DNA of 64,000 nucleotides. Origin: Streptomyces tibetensis. GTDB lineage: Bacteria; Actinomycetota; Actinomycetes; Streptomycetales; Streptomycetaceae. The stretch is taken from assembly GCF_007655005.1 (NCBI RefSeq), contig NZ_SZVW01000015.1, forward strand, positions 186,001 through 250,000. Direction: 5' to 3'. Below, piece after piece: positions 59,529-64,000 of the stretch. The notes beneath the pieces are model-generated. The model did not search any database, was not told the DNA's origin, and saw only the letters and a list, made by a program, of their open reading frames with translations. Both the position numbers and the translations under genes were made by a program. Every line of letters begins with the position of its first letter. Within the stretch, counting starts at the first letter, position 1.

Positions 59529-59777
59529 TCACCCACAGGTACCGCACCCAGCGCACCGGTGCGGCAGAGCACCGCTCGATTCGAACGGGCAAGGTGAACA
59601 CCTTGCGGCAGGGGAGAGCAGCAAGAACGAGAAACTGACAGCCGTCCCGACGAGGCGCTGTCTCATACGGTTGGATGACGAGACCGGCTGGGCCTTCGCC
59701 AAACTCGGCTCACCATTCACGATGTCTTCTCGGACGTCGCCAGCGGCGACCGCGGCGCGGAGATCCGCCTCGGCCAT
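59529..59777 (-). CDS. Possible small protein
   Basis: An 82-codon frame starting at ATG 59777, with AAGGGTGAGG at 7-16 bases upstream, 8 bases after the truncated gene at 59785. It reads MAEADLRAAVAAGDVREDIV then NGEPSLAKAQPVSSSNRMRQ. The second half has an odd Cys/Pro/Ser-rich composition, so a real gene may have been truncated. Family unknown. Confidence 0.3.
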   Translation of the reverse strand: MAEADLRAAVAAGDVREDIVNGEPSLAKAQPVSSSNRMRQRLVGTAVSFSFLLLSPAARCSPCPFESSGALPHRCAGCGTCG

Positions 59778-59784
59778 CAGTACC

Positions 59785-59976
59785 TCACCCTTGCCTCTGC
59801 GCACCGACGGCTCGTAGCAGTTCTTCGACCAGGTCTTCGGGCAGGCCCTCGTTGCGGCCGTAGCGGTCGCTGCTGGCGTAGTAGCGGGCGAAAGCCCATC
59901 TGCCGACGGCGCCGGTATAGCGCAGCCGCATCAGCTTGACCCGTTCGCCGTCGGCCAGTTTCGCCTCCACGTCGGA
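59785..59976 (-). pseudogene. Gene end cut by IS630-type remnant
   Basis: A minus-strand frame ending at TGA 59785 reads LADGERVKLMRLRYTGAVGR, then WAFARYYASSDRYGRNEGLP and EDLVEELLRAVGAQRQG, which looks like a genuine protein end. It stops matching coding sense at about 59976, where the transposase remnant begins on the other strand, so the insertion or a later deletion removed its 5' part. The motif LRYTG-x-RW-x-FA-x-Y resembles a streptomycete hypothetical family but I cannot name it. Confidence 0.5.
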
Positions 59977-60947
59977 GCGACCGCGAGCGGTCGGGCCGGC
60001 CACCGTCGTACACAGCACTGCAGGTGGCCGAGGCCAAAGTGCTGGCCTGCCGCCTGCCCGCCGAGACCGGGGTGCCTCTGGCGCGCTGGTCGTGCCCAGA
60101 ACTCGCCACCGAACTCGCCGCACGCGGCATCACCGGCCCCGTCTCCGCCTCCACCGTGCGCCGCTGGCTCAGGGGCGACGCACTCAAGCCCTGGCAGTAC
60201 CAGTCCTGGATCTGCATCACCGACCCCGAGTTCCGGCCCAAGGCCGAGCGAGTGCTGGACCTGTACGCCCGCACCTGGCAGGGCCGACCCCTCGGCGACG
60301 ACGAGTACGTCACCAGCGCGGACGAGAAGACCTCCATCCAGGCCTGCTGCCGCTGCTACCCCATCCTCGCCCCCGGGCAGGCCCGCGCCATGCCCGTAAA
60401 CCACACCTACCACCGGGGTGGCGCACTGGCCTACCTGGCCGCCTACGGCGTCCACCGAGCCAAGGTGTTCGGCCGGTGCGAACCCCGCACCGGCATCGAC
60501 CCGTTCATGAACTTGGTCGCCCAGGTCATGGCCCAGGAGCCCTACGCCAGCGCGAAGCGGGTGTTCTGGGTCGTGGACAACGGCTCCTCCCACCGCGGCA
60601 AGGCAGCAGCGGACCGGCTGGCCGCGGCGTTTCCCAACGCGGTGCTGGTACACACCCCGGTGCACGCCTCCTGGGTAAACCAAGTGGAGATCTTCTTCTC
60701 AGTCGTGCAGAGCAAGGTCGCATCACCCAACGACTTCACCGACCTCAACGAGGTCGAGAACCGACTCCGAGCCTTCGAAGACCGCTACAACGCCGCGGCA
60801 CAGCCGTTCCAGTGGAAGTTCACCAACTGCGACCTGGACGATCTGCTGGCCAGGCTCGACCGGCACACCGCCGATCACCAGCAAGAACCCTCCGCCGCAG
60901 CGGCAGCACGATCAACCCCCGAAGGATTTACGACGCAGACCACTTAG
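59977..60947 (+). mobile_element. IS630-family transposase, N-terminally truncated
   Basis: An IS630-type DDE transposase lacking its first ~60-70 residues. Homology starts with DRERSGRPPSYTALQVAEAK, then the winged-helix remainder (ELATELAARGITGPVSASTV) and the catalytic DDE: Asp in TSADEKTSIQA, Asp in FWVVDNGSSHRG, Glu in NQVEIFFSVVQ. It ends at TAG 60947. A GTG at 60024 is the first possible start, but the DNA-binding N-terminus would be missing. Left inverted repeat was lost with the deletion; right end was not identified with certainty. Confidence 0.85.
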
Positions 60948-60955
60948 CTTGTCGC

Positions 60956-61441
60956 TTAACCTTCGGCCTCGACCAGGCCGGGTGGTTGGGCACCTGGGCA
61001 GAGGTAGAAGAGTTCGGGATCGCCTTCGTCCAGGCCGTGGAGGAGGCCGACCGGGCTCCAGCCGAAGCGCTGCAGTAGCAGGTGCATGGGGTGGTTGGAG
61101 ACGTTGGTCGAGGTGAACAGCTTCGGGCTGGTGCATGCGGCCTCGGTGTCCTTGAGGAGACGTGCGGCCACGCCTTGTCGGCGGGCGGTGGGCGCCACCA
61201 TCAGCATGGTGATGAAGCCCTGTTCGAAGAAGGTGTATTCCAGCACGCTGTAGCCCAGCAGCCCGGATGCGTCCTCGGCCAGGAGGACGGAGCCTTGTTC
61301 ACACCAGCGTCGGATACTCGCGCGCCGCGCATCGTCGCCCGATGCCGCGATGGAGTCGATGCTGGCCAATGCGGGCCAGTCCGAGGCATCCGCGTGGCGT
61401 ATCACCAGTTTGTCGGGGTTCTCAAGATCCATGGGGTGCAT
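60956..61441 (-). CDS. GNAT family N-acetyltransferase
   Basis: A 161-residue acetyltransferase. It opens LVIRHADASDWPALASIDSI and has GFITMLMVAPTARRQGVAAR (motif with RRQGVA for acetyl-CoA) and KLFTSTNVSNHPMHLLLQRF. The tail ELFYLCPGAQ is typical of this group. Start ATG 61441 or ATG 61432; the latter lacks a better ribosome-binding site. The gene ends 8 bases after the transposase remnant stop and is transcribed toward it. It is intact despite its setting, so it may still be selected for. Confidence 0.9.
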   Translation of the reverse strand: MHPMDLENPDKLVIRHADASDWPALASIDSIAASGDDARRASIRRWCEQGSVLLAEDASGLLGYSVLEYTFFEQGFITMLMVAPTARRQGVAARLLKDTEAACTSPKLFTSTNVSNHPMHLLLQRFGWSPVGLLHGLDEGDPELFYLCPGAQPPGLVEAEG

Positions 61442-61471
61442 CGTGGCAGCACGATGCGTTGGGCTGCTCGT

Positions 61472-61690
61472 CTATTGCGTTCGGCGGGGCTTGGCGCCCT
61501 TCTTGTGGCGGGCGGGGCGAGGACGAGCCTCGCCTGTGGCCAGGACGCGTCCCACGTCGTGGCATGGCGCCGACCGGCGGTTCTTGGAGCCGGGCGGGCG
61601 GCCGGGCCCGGGAGTGGTGGGTTTCGGTACACGCGCTGGTGAGGGCGTCTTCGCCGTGCTGCGCAGGCTCCGCCTCACTGCTGAACAGTG
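61472..61690 (-). mobile_element. Transposase C-terminal remnant
   Basis: A minus-strand piece reads VRRSLRSTAKTPSPARVPKP, then TTPGPGRPPGSKNRRSAPCH and DVGRVLATGEARPRPARHKK before the stop. This basic, Gly/Pro-rich tail is what I recall from a widespread streptomycete transposase-like family. Catalytic parts are missing. The surrounding gap 61442-61917 holds nothing else recognisable. Confidence 0.45.
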
Positions 61691-61917
61691 GCAACAACAC
61701 CAACTGGTCCCCGTGAAGATGGAAGGGTTGCCGGAGTGCCTGCCATGGTTCGGCCTGGTGGCTATGTCCACAAGAACGGACAGCAGTTGTTCACTGGTAT
61801 GGGAGGCGGACAAGTCCGGGCTGCGAATCGAAATGTGCACGGGTTTCGACAGCACCGACCGATGCCGGCGGACTGCGCGCGGGCGAAACGTGGGTGGGGT
61901 AGCAGGGAGAGCCGCCC

Positions 61918-62607
61918 ATGTCTGATGATCAGCAGATGCGCCCGCTGAAGCACGGCTACACCAACCACACTGTCGGCGACAGTAGTGTCGTGGAGAAGAC
62001 CTACGAGGGCCCTGATGCTGGCCTCAGGCTCCGCCGTGAGTACGCATGGCTGACCCGGTTGCAGGGCCGGTTGCCCGTGCCGCCGGTGCAGGAAACGACC
62101 GCGACCACGCTCACTCTTGGCTTCGTGGCCGGTGCGCCCGGCCAGGAACTCCTGGACGCCGGTCAACCAGAAGCTGTCTTGACGAGTTGTGGGGAGTTGC
62201 TGCGCCGTATCCACGGAATCGCGCCGAGCGTGCTGCCGGAAGACGCGCGCAGGACGGACAAGGTGCTTGTGCACGGCGACTTCGGCCCCAACAACGTGCT
62301 GCTAGATCCCGAGACCTTCGAGGTCACCGCAGTGGTCGACTGGGAGTTCGCCCACCTCGGGGATCCGGTCGAGGATCTGGCGTGGTGCGAGTGGATCGTG
62401 CGCACGCACCATCCCGAGCACCGCCGTGCGCTCGGTCACTTCTTCCGGGCCTATGGCGGGTTGGTGCCGTCCTGGCCGATCCGCAGGGCCGCCATGGTGA
62501 CCCGGTGCGAGGCACTGCGGCGGTTCTGCGACCGGTGGGAGCCGAACGGCCCGGGTGTGAGGCAGTGGCAGGAGCGCGCCGCAGCCACAGCCGACTGGCG
62601 GGAGTAG
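61918..62607 (+). CDS. Aminoglycoside phosphotransferase (APH)-family protein
   Basis: A 229-residue APH/choline kinase-fold protein. The catalytic loop HGDFGPNN is at 119-126 with Asp121 as base, and the metal motif DWEFAHLGDP begins at Asp141. The N-terminal lobe is short but has EKTYEGPDAGLRLRREYAWL. This size and ending (REALRRF-type CEALRRFCDRWEP) are typical of the small APH proteins of streptomycetes, mostly of unknown substrate. A role in resistance to aminoglycosides or other antibiotics cannot be inferred from sequence. GGGAGAG precedes the ATG. Confidence 0.9.
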   Translation: MSDDQQMRPLKHGYTNHTVGDSSVVEKTYEGPDAGLRLRREYAWLTRLQGRLPVPPVQETTATTLTLGFVAGAPGQELLDAGQPEAVLTSCGELLRRIHGIAPSVLPEDARRTDKVLVHGDFGPNNVLLDPETFEVTAVVDWEFAHLGDPVEDLAWCEWIVRTHHPEHRRALGHFFRAYGGLVPSWPIRRAAMVTRCEALRRFCDRWEPNGPGVRQWQERAAATADWRE

Positions 62608-62852
62608 TCGCGCATCCGGGCCCGGTAAAGCCGGCAGGGCCTGTGACCTGCCACTGGAGCGGAAGTGCTGCCGGTTTTCGTGAACATCGAACACCGTGCT
62701 ACTTGAGTGCCTCCCCGAGTGCTGAACGACTGCTGTCGAAACTCGTGAACAAAACCAGCCTGGCGTGACCGTGTAGCGGCGCGGAGATCATCCCGGATGG
62801 TCTGTCGAACGACGAGTCCTGATTGGGGCGGCGTGGCAAGCCGCGTTGTGGG

Positions 62853-63450
62853 TCAGGCCGCAGTGGCAACCGGTCGTCCGCCCCACCGGATGCCCTTCTC
62901 GCTGCGGATCCGGGCACGTTCACGACGTTGAGCGGCGAGGACGTCGGGATGGGGGGCGTTGGCGTTGCGCCACCTCAGGTAGGCGTGCAAGGCCCGCGTC
63001 TGGGCGGTGTGGTTGCGGTGGTTGGAGTTGACGACGATGAACTGCCGCAGCGGTCCAAAGTGAGCCTCGATCGGGTTCGCCCAGGACGCGTACATCGGGT
63101 GAAGCCCATGTTGACCTTGTTCTTCTTCACCCAACGACGGATGTCGGCGCCCTTGTGGGCGGACAGGTTGTCCAGGATCACGTAGATCGAGGCGCCGTCC
63201 GGGCGGGCGGCCCGACTCGACTTCAGCGCGGACAGGGTGTTCGCGGCGCCCTTCCTGCGGCGGTTGACGCCCCAGAGAGTGTCGCCGCCGATCGAGTAGC
63301 AGCCGTGGAAGTAGCGCACCCGGTGGGTGCGGTGGTAGGTCGCGGGATGCCGCTCGGGCCGACCCTGCTCGGCCCAGCACGACCCGGCGGTAGGCCGGAC
63401 GCCGAGCGGCCCGAACTCGTCGAACGCGAGGACACGGTCCGGCAAACGCT
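62853..63450 (-). mobile_element. IS630-family transposase remnant, truncated and frameshifted
   Basis: The catalytic half of an IS630-type transposase on the minus strand: LAFDEFGPLGVRPTAGSCWA (first Asp), HRVRYFHGCYSIGGDTLWGV, IYVILDNLSAHKGADIRRW (second Asp), then after a frame change near 63105 MYASWANPIEAHFGPLRQFI (Glu) and RWRNANAPHPDVLAAQRRER. The N-terminal half is absent; upstream sequence is unrelated. It belongs to a different IS630 branch from the element at 59977. Inactive. Confidence 0.82.
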
Positions 63451-63759
63451 TCAGCCGCGTGGTTGAGCTCGTCGGGCGCCGATACCAGTTTGGCCCAGAA
63501 GGCGCGCGGCGGGGCTTCGGCGCAGCCAGGCCAGGACGGGGCAGGGGTTAGAGCGTCGGTGAGGACCGCAGCGAGCGGCTGCAGGGACGCATCGAGGGCG
63601 GTTCCGTTGGGTGAGAGCAGGCTGGTCACCTTGGCGTGCAGCGTGGACAGCGGCGTCCCGGCAGGTGGACAGCCGGCTGCTGGCAGGACGAGCAGTAGTC
63701 GGGCCGCTCGTCGGGGAAGGAGCACGCCTGGCAGATCCGGCCACCGCCGGGAGTGCGGC
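63451..63759 (-). other. Cys-rich coding-like remnant, frames broken
   Basis: The minus strand reads GRTPGGGRICQACSFPDERP, then DYCSSCQQPAVHLPGRRCPR, in one frame and, after a change, HAKVTSLLSPNGTALDASLQ in another. It has paired CxxC motifs like a zinc ribbon and looks like the start of a larger streptomycete protein, possibly integrase-associated. Intact translation is impossible as it stands. It directly follows the partial gene at the window edge. Confidence 0.35.
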
Positions 63760-64000
63760 CTACGGGAATGCGCCGGTGAACCAGGCGAAGGGCCGCTCAC
63801 CGCGGTCCATGTCCGGGTCGACCACGCCGGGGATGGCGCAGTAGGGGGTAGATGTCGCGGGACCGTCGTACGAGCCGTCGGTGCCCGGATGGAAGGCGGC
63901 GTTCCGGGGTGCGGCGACGGACCATGCGATCCCGTCAAGCCGCTTCCCGTACCTGACCCGCCCGGACGCGGCCTCGGCTGCCGCGCGCGTCGTGGCCGGC
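63760..64000 (-). CDS. Partial gene at right window edge, unknown
   Basis: An open frame enters from the right edge and ends at TAG 63760-63762. It reads YGKRLDGIAWSVAAPRNAAF, then HPGTDGSYDGPATSTPYCAI and VDPDMDRGERPFAWFTGAFP. The codon use is typical for genes, but I do not recognise it. If the TAG results from a frame change, it could continue into the Cys-rich stretch downstream (FTGAF joined to VGRTPGGG), so it might be the N-terminal part of one larger gene. Confidence 0.4.
   Translation of the reverse strand, partial: PATTRAAAEAASGRVRYGKRLDGIAWSVAAPRNAAFHPGTDGSYDGPATSTPYCAIPGVVDPDMDRGERPFAWFTGAFP

Noticed and set aside
61918..62607. Calling the APH-family gene an antibiotic resistance gene.
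   Set aside because: The fold alone does not define substrate; most small actinobacterial APH proteins are uncharacterised.
1..64000. tRNA or rRNA genes.
   Set aside because: No cloverleaf-like or ribosomal sequence was noticed on reading; a tRNAscan run would be decisive.

Overview
The window is high-GC actinobacterial DNA, most likely a Streptomyces chromosome and probably an accessory or arm region. The support is strong G/C third-position bias, frequent GTG starts, 4-base ATGA/GTGA gene overlaps, and families typical of streptomycetes (SigE-type ECF sigma factor, DUF6479-like protein, Rv1733c-like protein, DUF5937-ArsR regulator). I saw no rRNA, tRNA, CRISPR array or replication origin.

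Layout. 0.4-9.5 kb: aldo/keto reductase, a decayed ATP-dependent DNA ligase end, TetR regulator, a coupled NUDIX-NIPSNAP pair, two DinB-like proteins, a divergent Lrp-type regulator and valine-type dehydrogenase, a cold-shock protein, a lipoprotein and a membrane protein. 9.5-16.2 kb: a redox/stress block with an orphan cytochrome c oxidase subunit I, two hemerythrin proteins, a YbdK/GCS2-type ligase, a STAS-like protein and a ferritin-like protein. 16.4-25.8 kb: a divergent organosulfur-type locus with a DszC/SfnB-like flavoprotein, two polar-amino-acid ABC permeases, one ATPase, two binding lipoproteins, two luciferase-like monooxygenases and an acetyltransferase. It is headed by a 25-residue cysteine-containing leader peptide followed at once by a hairpin, which suggests cysteine-responsive attenuation.

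26-40 kb: AlkZ-like protein, a MITE-like 215-bp element sitting at the stop codon of an NCS1 permease with a C-terminal Cys/His ribbon, a GT2-GtrA/GT39-like glycosyltransferase pair, an ECF sigma factor with a putative anti-sigma protein, a DUF326 copper-type protein, acyl-CoA dehydrogenase, an HxlR remnant, and a radical SAM gene whose 5' end is fused antisense to a DUF4352 remnant. LysR, DoxX-like and SRPBCC-like genes follow.

40.8-48.9 kb is the most unusual part. It holds an NHL-propeller/ricin protein, a protein resembling aerolysin-type (ETX/MTX2) beta-pore-forming toxins with a small companion gene, a beta-trefoil-like candidate, a ricin/FG-GAP protein interrupted by one TAG inside 180-bp near-identical repeats, and a PLL-like lectin propeller with two frameshifts. 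None has an obvious signal peptide. I read it as a candidate lectin-assisted toxin or carbohydrate-recognition island.

49-64 kb is a zone of decay and insertion: HNH nuclease, DNA ligase, integrase, histidine kinase, lamin-tail, transposase and two IS630-type remnants lie between intact NUDIX, LLM flavoprotein, TAP-type alpha/beta hydrolase, DUF5937-ArsR/MFS, ricin-like, GNAT and aminoglycoside-phosphotransferase-like genes. Most broken genes lie right of 46 kb while the left two thirds are largely intact, which argues for local decay more than uniform sequencing error.
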